This document shows, in pieces, positions 36,369 through 47,000 of a stretch of DNA of 64,000 nt. Every line of letters begins with the position of its first letter. The stretch's first letter is position 1. Location of the stretch: assembly GCA_028281885.1 (NCBI GenBank), contig JANQJA010000016.1:124001-188000 (forward strand), in the 5' to 3' direction. Below the pieces are notes generated by a model that was not told the DNA's origin, did no database searches, and was given only the letters and a program-made list of their open reading frames with translations. Origin of the DNA: Pseudomonadales bacterium. Lineage in GTDB: Bacteria; Pseudomonadota; Gammaproteobacteria; Pseudomonadales; Azotimanducaceae. The translations under genes were made by a program, and so were the position numbers.

Positions 36369-39044
36369 ATGGGTAAATCGCTGGTAATCGTCGAAAGCCC
36401 TGCGAAGGCCAAGACGATTAACAAATATCTGGGAGACGACTACATCGTTAAGTCGAGTGTAGGTCATATCCGTGATTTACCGACCAGCGGTAGCAGTAAG
36501 AGTGATCCCAAGGCGCGGGCGAAGGAAGCTGCCAAGACGCGAAAAATGTCTCCGGAGAAGAAGGCAGCGTACCGGCAAGAGAAGGCACGCAAGCAGTTGA
36601 TTGCCAGGATGGGAGTAAACCCCGAGGCGGACTGGGCCGCCGAGTACGAAATTCTGCCGGATAAAAAGAAGGTGGTTGATGAGCTGAGAAAGCTCGCCCG
36701 GGATGCTGACGAGATTTATCTTGCCACCGACCTTGATCGGGAAGGTGAAGCCATTGCCTGGCATCTGCGCGAGGCCATCGGCGGCGATGAAGGTCGTTTT
36801 CGACGGGTCGTGTTCAATGAGATCACGAAACGGGCCATAGAGGAGGCATTTGAGGACCCGGGCGAGATCGATGTGGCTCGGGTTAATGCTCAGCAGGCGC
36901 GACGGTTTCTGGATCGGGTCGTTGGCTTCATGGTATCGCCGTTACTCTGGTCGAAGATTGCCAGGGGTCTGTCTGCCGGACGGGTCCAGTCGGTCGCGGT
37001 GCGCTTGATCGTGGAGCGCGAGCGCGAGATCAGGGCTTTTGTCCCGGAAGAGTACTGGGAGATCGCGGCTGATCTTGTCGCGGAGGGTGATGCGGAGCCG
37101 GTTCGGTTCGACGTATCGAAGGATAAGGGTGAGTCCTTTCGACCGACCAGCGAGGCCCAGACCAATGAAGTGCTGGAGAGACTGCGGGCTTCGACATTTA
37201 CAGTTTCCAGTCGTGAGGACCGGCCCACCCGAACACGGCCCTCGGCGCCATTCATTACCTCGACCCTGCAACAGGCGGCGAGTACCCGCATGGGCTTCGG
37301 TGTGAAGAAAACCATGATGCTCGCCCAGCGTCTCTACGAGGCCGGATACATCACCTATATGCGAACGGACTCCACCAACCTGAGCGCCGAGGCGGTTGCT
37401 GCCGCACGCGAGTTGATCTCGTCGAATTATGGCGACCGTTATTTGCCGCAGCAGCCGAGGTCTTACGCGAGCAAGGAAGGGGCGCAGGAAGCACACGAAG
37501 CGATCAGGCCTTCGGACGTGTCGGTACGGACTGTGCGAGGTCTGGACCGGGATGCTGAACGGCTTTATGAATTGATCTGGCGTCAGTTCGTTGCCTGCCA
37601 GATGCCTGATGCTGAATACACCAGCACCACCGTGATTGTGACCGCGGGTGAAACAGAACTCCGCGTCCGAGGACGTATCCTGCGGTTTGATGGCTATACC
37701 CGGGTCCAGCCACCAGCTGGCAGGAAGGAGAATGAAACGCCAGTACCTGAACTCGATGTAGGCGAACAACTGAAACTTGCTGAACTTCATCCTTCACAAC
37801 ACTTCACCAAGCCACCGCCCCGGTATGGCGAAGCGAGTCTGGTGAAGGAACTGGAAAAGAAAGGGATTGGTCGACCGTCAACCTATGCCTCGATCATCAC
37901 CACCATTCAGGATCGCGGCTACGTACGTCTGGAGAATCGTCGATTCTATGCGGAGAAGATCGGTGAAATTGTCACTGATCGTCTCGTTGAGAGTTTCGAC
38001 AACCTGATGGATTATGGTTTTACCGCTGGTCTTGAAGAGTCACTCGACGAGGTTTCGGAAGGGCATGTGGACTGGAAGTCATTGCTTGACGAGTTCTACC
38101 AGGACTTTGAAAGCAAGCTGGTGGCTGCCAACGACGAAGCGGGCATGCGTTCGAACGAACCCACCATGACCGATATCAGTTGCCCTCAGTGTGGTCGACC
38201 GATGCAGATTCGGACGGCCAGTACGGGTGTGTTCCTGGGGTGTTCCGGTTATGCGCTGCCACCTAAGGAGCGCTGCAAGTCGACCATCAACCTGATTCCC
38301 GGTGAAGAGGTCGAGTCAGTCGACGGCGACGAGGATGAAGCGGAGATTATCAGTCTGCGTCGCAAGCGCCGTTGTCCTCTCTGCCAGACAGCAATGGAGA
38401 GTTACCTGATCGATACTGAACGGAAGTTGCATGTCTGCGGCAATAATCCGGATTGTGAAGGCTTCGAAGTAGAAACAGGTGCCTTCAAGATCAAGGGTTA
38501 TGACGGGCCGGTCATCGAATGCGACAAGTGCGGCGCAGACATGCAGCTCAAGACCGGGCGATTTGGTAAATATTTTGGTTGCACATCGGATGACTGCAAG
38601 AACACGCGCAAGCTGTTGCGCAGCGGTGAGCCGGCACCGCCGAAGATGGATCCGGTCCCCATGCCTGAGCTCGCGTGTCTGAAAGTGGACGACACCTACG
38701 TGTTGCGTGATGGTGCGGCAGGCATCTTTCTGGCTGCATCGCAGTTTCCAAAAAACCGGGAAACGCGGGCTCCCTATGTGGATGAGTTGATTCCACACCA
38801 GAATGAAATTGATCCCAAATATGAATTTCTCATGCGCGCACCGGTCAAGGATCCGGATGGTCGACGTTCACTGGTGAAATACGCACGCAAGACCAAAGAG
38901 CATTACGTGATGTCCGAGAAGAAGGATGGCAAGCCGACCGGATGGCGTGCGGACTTTGTGAATGGTGAATGGATAGAGCAGAAGGCGCCCAGAAAGGCGC
39001 CCAAGAGAAAAGCTTCGGCCCGCAAGAAGGCGTCCGCTTCCTGA
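36369..39044 (+). CDS. topA: DNA topoisomerase I
   Basis: 891 residues from the ATG at 36369 (AGGA 10 bases upstream; another ATG at 36348 adds seven residues). Toprim start [21 protein letters not shown] and [13 protein letters not shown]; the active-site tyrosine is Tyr330 in [13 protein letters not shown]. Three four-cysteine zinc ribbons follow at about 600-760 ([24 protein letters not shown]), and the tail is Lys/Arg/Ala-rich. It relaxes negative supercoils. The alkaline tail probably helps bind DNA or RNA polymerase. lexA is convergent 13 bases downstream. Confidence 0.97.
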   Translation: MGKSLVIVESPAKAKTINKYLGDDYIVKSSVGHIRDLPTSGSSKSDPKARAKEAAKTRKMSPEKKAAYRQEKARKQLIARMGVNPEADWAAEYEILPDKKKVVDELRKLARDADEIYLATDLDREGEAIAWHLREAIGGDEGRFRRVVFNEITKRAIEEAFEDPGEIDVARVNAQQARRFLDRVVGFMVSPLLWSKIARGLSAGRVQSVAVRLIVEREREIRAFVPEEYWEIAADLVAEGDAEPVRFDVSKDKGESFRPTSEAQTNEVLERLRASTFTVSSREDRPTRTRPSAPFITSTLQQAASTRMGFGVKKTMMLAQRLYEAGYITYMRTDSTNLSAEAVAAARELISSNYGDRYLPQQPRSYASKEGAQEAHEAIRPSDVSVRTVRGLDRDAERLYELIWRQFVACQMPDAEYTSTTVIVTAGETELRVRGRILRFDGYTRVQPPAGRKENETPVPELDVGEQLKLAELHPSQHFTKPPPRYGEASLVKELEKKGIGRPSTYASIITTIQDRGYVRLENRRFYAEKIGEIVTDRLVESFDNLMDYGFTAGLEESLDEVSEGHVDWKSLLDEFYQDFESKLVAANDEAGMRSNEPTMTDISCPQCGRPMQIRTASTGVFLGCSGYALPPKERCKSTINLIPGEEVESVDGDEDEAEIISLRRKRRCPLCQTAMESYLIDTERKLHVCGNNPDCEGFEVETGAFKIKGYDGPVIECDKCGADMQLKTGRFGKYFGCTSDDCKNTRKLLRSGEPAPPKMDPVPMPELACLKVDDTYVLRDGAAGIFLAASQFPKNRETRAPYVDELIPHQNEIDPKYEFLMRAPVKDPDGRRSLVKYARKTKEHYVMSEKKDGKPTGWRADFVNGEWIEQKAPRKAPKRKASARKKASAS

Positions 39045-39057
39045 GACCTGTGATGCG

Positions 39058-39654
39058 TCAGTGGCGAATCACGCCGACGCTGAGTCCCTCAATAGCAAAA
39101 TCACCGTCACGCAAATCTACCTCGATGGGTTCATAGTCGGGGTTCTCTGGCAGCAGCGTGACTTCATGCTTGCTGCGTCCTCGCCTGAAGGTTTTCACAG
39201 TCACTTCGTTGTCGATCCTGGCGACTACGATATCGTTATTGTTCACCTGCGTGGTGCGGTGTACTGCAAGCAGATCACCATCGAAGATCCCGGCATTCAT
39301 CATGCTGTCACCACGAACCATGAGCAGGTAGTCCGCCGCAGGTTTGAAAAAGTTTGGCTCAATGCTGCAATAGTCCTCGATATGCTCTTCTGCCAGAATC
39401 GGGTTGCCGGCGGCGACGCGACCCACGACAGGAATGCCTTCACCACCGGGCAGCTTGATACCCCGGGAAGTGCCGGGAATGATCTCGATGGCTCCTTTGC
39501 GAGCCAGCGCCTTCAGGTGTTCCTCGGAAGCGTTGGCGCTCTTAAAACCGAGTTCTTTGGCAATTTCTGCGCGAGTGGGGGGATAACGATATTCGTCAAA
39601 ATAATCCTTGATGAACTGCAGGACCTCAGATTGTCGCGGCGTCAGTTTGATCAT
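39058..39654 (-). CDS. lexA: LexA SOS repressor
   Basis: 198 residues. Winged-helix DNA-binding domain ([47 protein letters not shown]), self-cleavage bond Ala82-Gly83 in GRVAAGNP, catalytic Ser117 in GDSMMNAGI and Lys154 in VTVKTF. It represses DNA-damage genes and is cleaved with RecA help. It is autoregulated: two SOS boxes and a strong promoter lie just upstream at 39682-39733. Confidence 0.97.
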   Translation of the reverse strand: MIKLTPRQSEVLQFIKDYFDEYRYPPTRAEIAKELGFKSANASEEHLKALARKGAIEIIPGTSRGIKLPGGEGIPVVGRVAAGNPILAEEHIEDYCSIEPNFFKPAADYLLMVRGDSMMNAGIFDGDLLAVHRTTQVNNNDIVVARIDNEVTVKTFRRGRSKHEVTLLPENPDYEPIEVDLRDGDFAIEGLSVGVIRH

Positions 39655-39681
39655 CTTTGATTCCCGTTGGCGACAGCCGTG

Positions 39682-39697
39682 CTGTCTTTATGTACAG
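39682..39697. promoter_or_regulatory. LexA (SOS) box, promoter-distal
   Basis: CTGTCTTTATGTACAG fits CTGT-N8-ACAG. It lies 28 bases upstream of the lexA start, within the likely 5' untranslated region, four bases from the second box. Confidence 0.85.
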
Positions 39698-39700
39698 TTA

Positions 39701-39716
39701 CTGTGATTATATACAG
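39701..39716. promoter_or_regulatory. LexA (SOS) box overlapping the lexA -10
   Basis: CTGTGATTATATACAG fits CTGT-N8-ACAG and covers the -10 hexamer of the lexA promoter, the usual arrangement for tight autorepression. Confidence 0.9.
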
Positions 39717-39733
39717 CAAAATCCGAATGACAA
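39706..39733 (-). promoter_or_regulatory. lexA sigma-70 promoter
   Basis: On the minus strand TTGTCA (39733-39728) and TATAAT (39711-39706) are 16 bases apart, 5/6 and 6/6 matches to the consensus. The -10 lies inside an SOS box. Confidence 0.75.
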
Positions 39734-39897
39734 CCAAAAAATTTGTGTCGAATCCGTCACTTGCAGGAGCAGTAGGCATCGCGTAGCGTCTCTGGTCACT
39801 GAATCGCGGCGGGCCAGGCTTGCCCTTGGCCGGTCGTTCTTGCCAGTGGTGGTTGTGGCAATGGCCACTGCGATTTACCTCCGTCGGGAAGGATACG

Positions 39898-40977
39898 ATG
39901 AATCTTGATTTTGCCACTGTGACTGACTGGCTGAGCCAACCGATCGTCTGGCGTACGTTCGTGGTCGTGTTCGCCACGCTGCTGATCGATTATCTGCTGC
40001 GGATATTGCTTCGCGGGATTAAGTCCCGGGCGGAAAGAACCAGCACCGTCTGGGATGATGCGTTGGTACGCTCTGTTGGCCTGCCGGCTTCACTGCTGGT
40101 ATGGACACTCGGCATTGCCTATGCCGCCGAGATCATTTCCAACCAGACAGATTCGGATCTGGCGAATCTGATCGAACCGGCACGCTATGTCGCCATTGTC
40201 ATGTTGTTGGCATTCTTCCTGGCGCGTTTTGCCAGAGAGTGTGAGGGAGGTTTCATTTCCCACGGCGCTGATGTCACGACGGTACATGCCATTGGCAAGC
40301 TGTTGAGAATATCCATTGTCATTACGGCTGCGCTGACGATCATGCAGACGCTTGGCGTCAGCATTTCCGGTATTCTGGCGTTCGGTGGCGTCGGCGGAAT
40401 CGCCGTCGGTTTCGCGGCTCGCGACCTGCTCGCCAACTTTTTCGGTGGACTCATGATATATCTCGATCGCCCCTTCAAGGTGGGCGACTGGGTCAGGAGT
40501 CCTGACAGGGAGGTTGAGGGGACGATTGAGCACATAGGTTGGCGCTTGACGGTGGTGCGTACGTTCGAACGCCGGCCTCTTTATATTCCCAACTCCGTGT
40601 TTGCGACGATTGCCATCGAAAATCCGTCCCGAATGGAACATCGACGCATTTATGAAACGATTGGAGTTCGTTATGAGGATATCAATCGGGTCAAGGTGAT
40701 TGTCGATGATGTTCGCGAGATGCTGATTGAAGATGAGGATATTGAAACGGACAAGCGTGTACTGATTGTGAATTTCAATGCGTTCAATGCGTCTTCACTG
40801 GACTTCTTCGTTTATACCTACACCAAGACCATTGCGTGGGAGGAGTTCCACCGGGTTAAGGAGCGAATCCTGCTCAATATCGCCGAGATCATTCAGCGAC
40901 ATGGTGCAGAAATCGCATTTCCCACCAGGACAGTGCATGTCGCGGCCCTGCCGCCAGCTGAACCTGAATCGATATGA
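39898..40977 (+). CDS. MscS-family mechanosensitive channel
   Basis: 359 residues from the ATG at 39898 with GGAAGGA upstream. Four or five membrane helices (WRTFVVVFATLLIDYLLRILL, ASLLVWTLGIAYAA, YVAIVMLLAFFLARF, ISIVITAALTIMQTL) are followed by the pore-lining helix and beta domain. The pore helix and domain show GVSISGILAFGGVGGIAVGFAARDLLANFFGG and GDWVRSPDREVEGTIEHIGWRLT. It releases solutes on hypo-osmotic shock. It lies about 180 bases past the divergent lexA control region; no SOS box is close to its start. The stop overlaps the hpt start as ATGA. Confidence 0.94.
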   Translation: MNLDFATVTDWLSQPIVWRTFVVVFATLLIDYLLRILLRGIKSRAERTSTVWDDALVRSVGLPASLLVWTLGIAYAAEIISNQTDSDLANLIEPARYVAIVMLLAFFLARFARECEGGFISHGADVTTVHAIGKLLRISIVITAALTIMQTLGVSISGILAFGGVGGIAVGFAARDLLANFFGGLMIYLDRPFKVGDWVRSPDREVEGTIEHIGWRLTVVRTFERRPLYIPNSVFATIAIENPSRMEHRRIYETIGVRYEDINRVKVIVDDVREMLIEDEDIETDKRVLIVNFNAFNASSLDFFVYTYTKTIAWEEFHRVKERILLNIAEIIQRHGAEIAFPTRTVHVAALPPAEPESI

Positions 40978-41501
40978 TACAGCTGCCGGATTCGACCATC
41001 CTCTTCAGCGAAGGTGAGGTTGCCGCCGCAATTGACTGGCTTGCGGCGGCGGTCGAGGATCATTGCGCTGGCGACGAGTGGGTTGCGGTCTGCGTCCTGA
41101 ACGGTGGATTGATATTCACCGCCGAGATTCTGAAGCGCGTCAATACGCCAATGCGACTCGACTCTGTCCGGGTCTCGCGATACCGGGACACCACGCTGGG
41201 CAAGGATCTGCAATGGCATGCGCGATCGGAATTCGATATCCAGGGTAAGCGAATCCTTCTGCTCGACGATATTTTTGATGAGGGAGAGACTCTGGCGGCA
41301 TTGTCCGGTCACTTTATGCGACAGGGGGCAACAGAAGTGTTCACCGTTGTGCTGGTGGAGAAGGAACATGATCGCAAGGTTGCCGGCTTTCGGCCTGACC
41401 TGGTAGGTCTGCGTTGTCCTGATCAATATGTGTTTGGTTTTGGAATGGACTTTGAAGGTTTATACAGGAATCTGCCCGATATCCGCCGCCTGGCGGAATG
41501 A
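40974..41501 (+). CDS. hpt: hypoxanthine-guanine phosphoribosyltransferase
   Basis: 175 residues with a type I PRTase core: VCVLNGGLIFTAEI, VSRYRDTTLGKDL and the PRPP loop ILLLDDIFDEGETLAAL. It salvages hypoxanthine or guanine to IMP or GMP. The loop reads DEGETL rather than DTGxTL, as I remember for the Pseudomonas enzyme. It overlaps the channel gene by four bases and sits two genes before mtiP, which makes hypoxanthine; the two fit one salvage route. Confidence 0.9.
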   Translation: MIQLPDSTILFSEGEVAAAIDWLAAAVEDHCAGDEWVAVCVLNGGLIFTAEILKRVNTPMRLDSVRVSRYRDTTLGKDLQWHARSEFDIQGKRILLLDDIFDEGETLAALSGHFMRQGATEVFTVVLVEKEHDRKVAGFRPDLVGLRCPDQYVFGFGMDFEGLYRNLPDIRRLAE

Positions 41502-41578
41502 CGCCGTGATCTGGTTGCGTATCGGGTGGTGATTGGGCAAGAATTCGGCCTGTCGTTCTTTCCAAAACAGGCACACCC

Positions 41579-42385
41579 ATGGCTAACCTGCTGTTCTACG
41601 AAAAGCCCGTTGCACTCAACAAGGTCACGCACAAAAACTACAAGATCAGTCCGGTCGGTAACAGCTTCAAGTTTGCCCACAACACCAATTCAGTCATCCT
41701 TGCGGGCGTTGAATTTACTGAAGCGGCCAAGGAGTATCCGATCTGTTTTGCCAGGGCCGGTGAAACCACGGTGCCGGTGGCGCTGCTGGGGTTGCGCAAC
41801 GAAGAGAACCTGTTTGTGGATGAAGACTCAGGTCAGTGGGATGCGCGTTATATTCCCGCATTTGTTCGCCGGTATCCTTTTGTCCTCGCTGAAACCGGCG
41901 AGCAGGGCCAGCGTATGGTCTGCATTGATGAGGCGTATCAGGGGTTCGGGGAAGGCGAAGGCGAACCCCTGTTTGGCGATGACGATGCGCCCACGCCGTT
42001 GCTGAAGCAGGCGATCGATTTTCTTGAGGAATACCAGCGTCAGTACATTCGGACCGAGCGGTTTGTGCAGCGTCTGCAGGATAACGACCTGCTGATGTCG
42101 CTGAACGCCCGCGTCGATCTTGTCGACGGTCAGCAGTTCTCGTTAACGGGGTTGCTTGCCGTTGATGAGAAGAAACTGCTGCAGCTGTCGGATGAAAAGG
42201 CACTTGAATTCTTTCGCTCGGGAGAACTGGCGTGGCTCTATTGCCACCTCATGTCGCTTGGCAACATGGCGCGGATGGTGGATCGTATTGGCAAGCCTGT
42301 TTCGGCAGATGCGCAGGCGGCGAGTGATGCCGGTAAGCCGGGAGCCAAGCCGAAGAAAAAGGCAGCGCCCAAGTCCAAGGCCTGA
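41579..42385 (+). CDS. SapC-like protein
   Basis: 268 residues: NKVTHKNYKISPVGNSFKFAHNTNSVILAGVEF, then YPICFARAGETTVPVALLGLRNEENLFVDEDGQW-type text, and a C-terminal tail rich in Lys/Pro/Ala. This matches the SapC family, first described as part of a surface-layer gene cluster in Campylobacter; the present function is unknown. No membrane helix or signal peptide is visible. mtiP starts 2 bases past its stop, so the two are one unit. Confidence 0.85.
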   Translation: MANLLFYEKPVALNKVTHKNYKISPVGNSFKFAHNTNSVILAGVEFTEAAKEYPICFARAGETTVPVALLGLRNEENLFVDEDSGQWDARYIPAFVRRYPFVLAETGEQGQRMVCIDEAYQGFGEGEGEPLFGDDDAPTPLLKQAIDFLEEYQRQYIRTERFVQRLQDNDLLMSLNARVDLVDGQQFSLTGLLAVDEKKLLQLSDEKALEFFRSGELAWLYCHLMSLGNMARMVDRIGKPVSADAQAASDAGKPGAKPKKKAAPKSKA

Positions 42386-42387
42386 GG

Positions 42388-43122
42388 ATGCTCGCTGTCA
42401 TCGGTGGTACCGGGTTCGGCCGGATGGTCGGACTCGATGCCAGCGAAACCCAGGTCTTCAGCACGCCCTACGGTCCCGCTACCCTGACTCGGGGGACGCT
42501 GCGTGGTACAGAGCTTGTGTTTCTTCCGCGTCACGGTGAACCGCCCGCAACCCCGCCCCATGAGATCAACTACCGGGCCAATATCAGTGCGTTGAAAGAC
42601 GCGGGCGTCGCCAGGGTCATCAGCGTCAATGCGGTGGGCAGTACCCGGCAGGAGCTGTCGGTACCGGGGCTGATGATTCCGGACCAGCTGATTGACTACA
42701 CCTGGGGCCGTGCCCACACATTCTTTGATCACGAAATTCACCATATCGATTTCACCTATCCCTACACGACCAGCCTTCGCAATGAATTGATCGATATTGC
42801 GAGGGAAGTTGATGGCATCGCCCTGATTGAGCAGGGGGTCTACGGCTGTACGCAGGGCCCCAGGCTGGAAACAGCCGCTGAAATAAAGCGACTGGCTAAT
42901 GATGGTTGTGATGTCGTGGGCATGACCGGGATGCCCGAGGCGGCGCTCGCCGCGGAGGCGGAAATTGACTATGCCAGTCTCTCGGTCATTGTGAACGCGG
43001 GTGCAGGCATTGAGGGCGCGATCGACTTTGGGGCGATCGGGATCGCGATGAACACCGGCATGCAGTGGGTAGCCGCGATCATTGATCGATTTGCCGCCTC
43101 GGAGAGTATTGGTTCGCGTTAG
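42388..43122 (+). CDS. mtiP: S-methyl-5'-thioinosine phosphorylase
   Basis: 244 residues of the nucleoside phosphorylase fold: LAVIGGTGFGRM, RHGEPPATPPHEINYRANI, SVNAVGSTRQEL, GVYGCTQGPRLETAAEIKRL and DVVGMTGMPEAALA. It resembles the P. aeruginosa enzyme more than human MTAP, including NAVG and the HIDFTYPY segment. It splits methylthioinosine, made by deaminating methylthioadenosine, into hypoxanthine and methylthioribose-1-phosphate. The hypoxanthine can be used by the nearby hpt. Its stop interlocks with the csiV stop (TTAG shared). Confidence 0.88.
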   Translation: MLAVIGGTGFGRMVGLDASETQVFSTPYGPATLTRGTLRGTELVFLPRHGEPPATPPHEINYRANISALKDAGVARVISVNAVGSTRQELSVPGLMIPDQLIDYTWGRAHTFFDHEIHHIDFTYPYTTSLRNELIDIAREVDGIALIEQGVYGCTQGPRLETAAEIKRLANDGCDVVGMTGMPEAALAAEAEIDYASLSVIVNAGAGIEGAIDFGAIGIAMNTGMQWVAAIIDRFAASESIGSR

Positions 43123-44057
43123 TCTGCGGTTTCGGGCTGGAATCGATCAATCTGGATCAGTACACCGAAGAAAGGATGGTCCAGATATATCAGGTTCCCG
43201 CTGCGTGTTCTGCGAGAACTTTTCATGCGATGGGTGTGTATCGGCAAGAATCGATTCGCATTTCTGGCTGCCGTTGCGAGCGCCGGGAAATCTGACGCCT
43301 TCAAAGCAGCAAGACTCTCAGGAATGGGGTCGCCTTCCGGTTGGTCGCTTTCAGTGAATAATGTTAACCAGAGGTCTGCATCGATATGCAGATAACGGGA
43401 CCTCGCGATCGTTAGAATACCGTCCAGTTCATAACGATCACCGTATTGGGCGCCTGCCTGGAACAGCACGGGCCAGGAATCGCCTTCCTCAATCGGCTGC
43501 CGCCAGGCCAGATATTCGAGCGTGCGATAGCGGGAACTGCGGCGCAGGCTGCCTGCCAGATCATTGAGAGTGCGTTCATCGGCGTCCAGCGCCAGAAAAG
43601 GTGTCGGCCCTGTCGGCGCAAGCAGCGCCGAGATATCGATCAAATCCTCCGCCTGCATCTCTCCGTCGGTGGTGTCCTGCTCCGGCTGGGGTTCGTTGAT
43701 CAGACTTTCGGCGTAGTGGCGACTGCGACGCTCAAAGAGAAATTCCGGAGTGGGTGGACCCGATTCCTCGATGAGACTATCGGTGTCGTCACTGAGCTGG
43801 CCGATTTGTTCCAGCAGCGTTGGCGTTGGCTCCGGTTGCGAGATCGCGAGCACATTGTCGGGATAGGCCAGGGGTTCGGTTGGCCAGGCCTCGTCATTCG
43901 CCCTGGGCGAACTTTGGGCGAACACCAGTATCTCAATCTGGTACCAGTCGCGATGATCGATCTGTGGTTCGGCAACCTCACTGCCTGACACGACCATTGC
44001 CAGAATCGACAGCAGGGAGCCGGACAGGAACCTAACTGGCAACGGCATGCGTCGCAT
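43119..44057 (-). CDS. CsiV-like peptidoglycan-binding cell-division protein
   Basis: About 312 residues from the ATG at 44057; another ATG at 44048 is possible. A signal peptide (LPVRFLSGSLLSILAMVVSG) is followed by the CsiV-type start DWYQIEILVFAQ and later YEYLAWRQPI and LTIARSRYLHIDADLWLT blocks. Similar proteins in Vibrio help low-molecular-weight penicillin-binding proteins. The start overlaps the mfd end by 17-26 bases, so translation is coupled. The same position relative to mfd is seen in Pseudomonas. Confidence 0.82.
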   Translation of the reverse strand: MRRMPLPVRFLSGSLLSILAMVVSGSEVAEPQIDHRDWYQIEILVFAQSSPRANDEAWPTEPLAYPDNVLAISQPEPTPTLLEQIGQLSDDTDSLIEESGPPTPEFLFERRSRHYAESLINEPQPEQDTTDGEMQAEDLIDISALLAPTGPTPFLALDADERTLNDLAGSLRRSSRYRTLEYLAWRQPIEEGDSWPVLFQAGAQYGDRYELDGILTIARSRYLHIDADLWLTLFTESDQPEGDPIPESLAALKASDFPALATAARNANRFLPIHTHRMKSSRRTRSGNLIYLDHPFFGVLIQIDRFQPETAD

Positions 44058-47000
44058 CGAGTCTGTCCAGTAATTTCTCAACCTTTTGGAAGCGCGTTTC
44101 CGGCTTTTCCATCGTCTCTTCGAATTTCAGCTGGCTGGCACCTGCCAGTTTGTAACGATGCGGCTCGGATTGCACGAGGTGAACCAGGTTGCCGGGATTG
44201 ACGGTGGTGTCCTGGCCGAACTCCAGCCGGCCACCGCTGGCACCTGCATCAATCTTGGTAATACCAAGTTGTTCCGCTTGAAGTTTTAGCCGGGTAACAC
44301 GGAATAACGTTTTGGTCGGTTCGGGTAACAGTCCGAACCGGTCGATCATCTCGACCTGCAGCTCTTTCAGGTGCTCTTCGGACTCTGCATTGGAAATCCG
44401 TTTGTAGAGGACCAGCCGGTGGTGGACATCGGGCAGGTACGCCTCGGGAATCAATGCGGGCAGGCGAAGGTTGACTTCGACGCCGTCCTTGAGCGGTCTG
44501 TCCAGGTTCGGTGTCTTGCCGTCCTTGATAGCCTTGACCGCGCGGTCCAGCATCTCCATGTACAGCGAGTAGCCGACGGTCTGCATATTACCGGTCTGGT
44601 CATCACCCAGAAGTTCTCCCGCGCCCCTGATTTCCAGATCATGGGTCGCGAGAATGAAACCGGCGCCGAGATCCTCGGCATCGGCAATGGCGTCGAGGCG
44701 TTTGACCGCATCGGTCGTCATCACCTTTCGATGGGGTGTCAACAGGTAGGCGTAGGCCTGGTGATGCGATCTGCCGACCCGGCCCCGAAGTTGGTGAATC
44801 TGCGCCAGCCCGAACTTGTCAGCGCGATCCATGATGATGGTATTGGCGTTGGGGATATCGATACCGGTTTCGATGATCGTGGTACAGACCAATACGTTAC
44901 TTCGCTTGTGATAGAAGTCAGACATGACCCGTTCGAGTTCCCGTTCCCGCATCTGGCCATGGCCGATGGTCACCCTTGCTTCAGGAACCAGTTCCGCCAG
45001 CTTCTCCGCGGTATTGCCAATAGTCTCTACCTCATTGTGCAGGTAATAGACCTGTCCGCCTCGCATCAGCTCCCGCTGGACAGCCTCTTTAATGAGGCCA
45101 TCGCTGCGCTGGCGGATAAACGTCTTGATGGAAAGTCGTTTGGCCGGTGGCGTCGCAATCACCGTAAGGTCGCGCATACCCGACATGGCCATATTCAAGG
45201 TTCGGGGAATCGGTGTGGCAGTCAGGGTGAGAATGTCCACTTCTGCTCGTAGCGACTTCAGGCGTTCCTTCTGGCGCACGCCGAAACGATGCTCCTCGTC
45301 CACGATCAGCAGGCCCAGGTTCCTGAATTCGACGCCGTCCTGGATCAGCGCATGGGTACCAATCAGGATATCCACCTTGCCGTTGCTTGCCCGGTCAAGG
45401 ATGTCTTTCTGCTCTGTTCTGGTTTTGAACCGGGAGACCGATTCGATGCTGACCGGCCATTCAGCAAATCGATCTCTGAAAGTATCACTGTGCTGCTGGG
45501 CAAGCAGGGTCGTGGGTACCAGCATGGCCACCTGCTTACCGGCCTGGACGGCAAGAAATGCCGCTCGCATGGCGACTTCCGTCTTGCCGAATCCGACGTC
45601 GCCACACACAAGATGGTCCATGGGCCGAGGCGCGGTCATGTCGGCGATCACGCGTTCAATCGCGGTCTCCTGGTCAGGTGTTTCCTCAAACGGGAAGGCG
45701 GCCGCGAACTGCTCGTAGGCAGTATCCGGTGCCGGGAAGGCGAAACCCGGTCTGGCTTCCCGCCTGGCGTAGATATTGAGCAGTTCTGCTGCGACATCTC
45801 GGACCTGTTCCGCCGCCTTTCGTTTTGCCTTTTCCCAGGTGTCGCCACCGAGCCGGTGCAGGGGAGCGAGCGATTCTTCCGTACCCGCGTAACGGGAAAT
45901 AAGGTGGAGTGAAGAGACTGGCACATAGAGTTTCGCTTCGTCCTGATAACCGAGGCACAGGAACTCGGTTAGCGCACCATCAAACTCAAGGGTCTGCAGG
46001 CCCAGGTAACGACCCACGCCGTGGTCGATATGAACCACCGGTGCCCCCACCCGAAGCTCGGTAAGGCTCCGAATCACAAGTTCGGCTGAGTTGTCCCGTT
46101 CGCGGCTCCGTCTGCGTTGCTGCAGGACGCGTTCGCCAAACAATTGTTGTTCTGTAATGACCAGGATGCCAGCGTCAGGAAGATTCAGGCCTTCGGTCAG
46201 GGACGCAACTGACAGTTGCAGTGGCTCGTCAGAACCGAGAAATTCCGGCCAGTTCTCAGTATGGGAAAAACTGAGTCCCTGGCGCGTCAGCAGTTCACTG
46301 ACGACCTCACGGCGTCCGCCGGATTCAACGATCAACAACACCTTGCCGGTTGTGTTGGCGATAGCCGCGGCCAGCTTTCGAAGCGGCTGATTGCTGCGCT
46401 CCTGGATGGCAACGTCAGGCATGGGTGCAAACTCAAGCTGGTCGGAGCGCGGCGACTTCGATGCCAGCAGGTTGATCCTGACTTGCTCATTGCAGCGTTC
46501 GAACAGGTCAGCCGGAGAGAGCAGCAACTCCTCTGGCGGCAGGATTGGCCGCTGGACATCGTGCCGCAGATTTTCATATCGCGACTGGGCATCCGCCCAG
46601 AGATGATCTGCGGTTGCCGATATGTCGGCAACAAAGACGAGGCTGTTGTCCGGCAGGTAGTCGAACAATGATTCCGGCTGGTCAAAGAAAAGTGGCAGGT
46701 AGTATTCGATGCCGGCAGGCGCGATACCCTGGGAAACATCCTGATAGATTGGGCAGTGCCTGACGTCGGACTGGAACCGCTGATGCCAGCGGTCCTGGAA
46801 CTGGCTGATGGCTGCCTGGGTCAGGGGAAATTCCCGTGCGGGCAGCAGTCGAACCTGGTCGACGCGATCGGTCGACATCTGCGTTTCGGGATTGAAGGTG
46901 CGCAGCGACTCGATCTCATCATCAAACAGATCGATGCGGTAGGGAACGTCCGAACCCATGGGAAAGATATCCATGATGGCGCCGCGGATGGCAAATTCAC

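Noticed and set aside
39657..39908. 83-codon frame between lexA and mscS (a sulA-like place)
   Set aside because: The sequence lies over the SOS boxes and promoter, has no family resemblance to SulA and no ribosome site.
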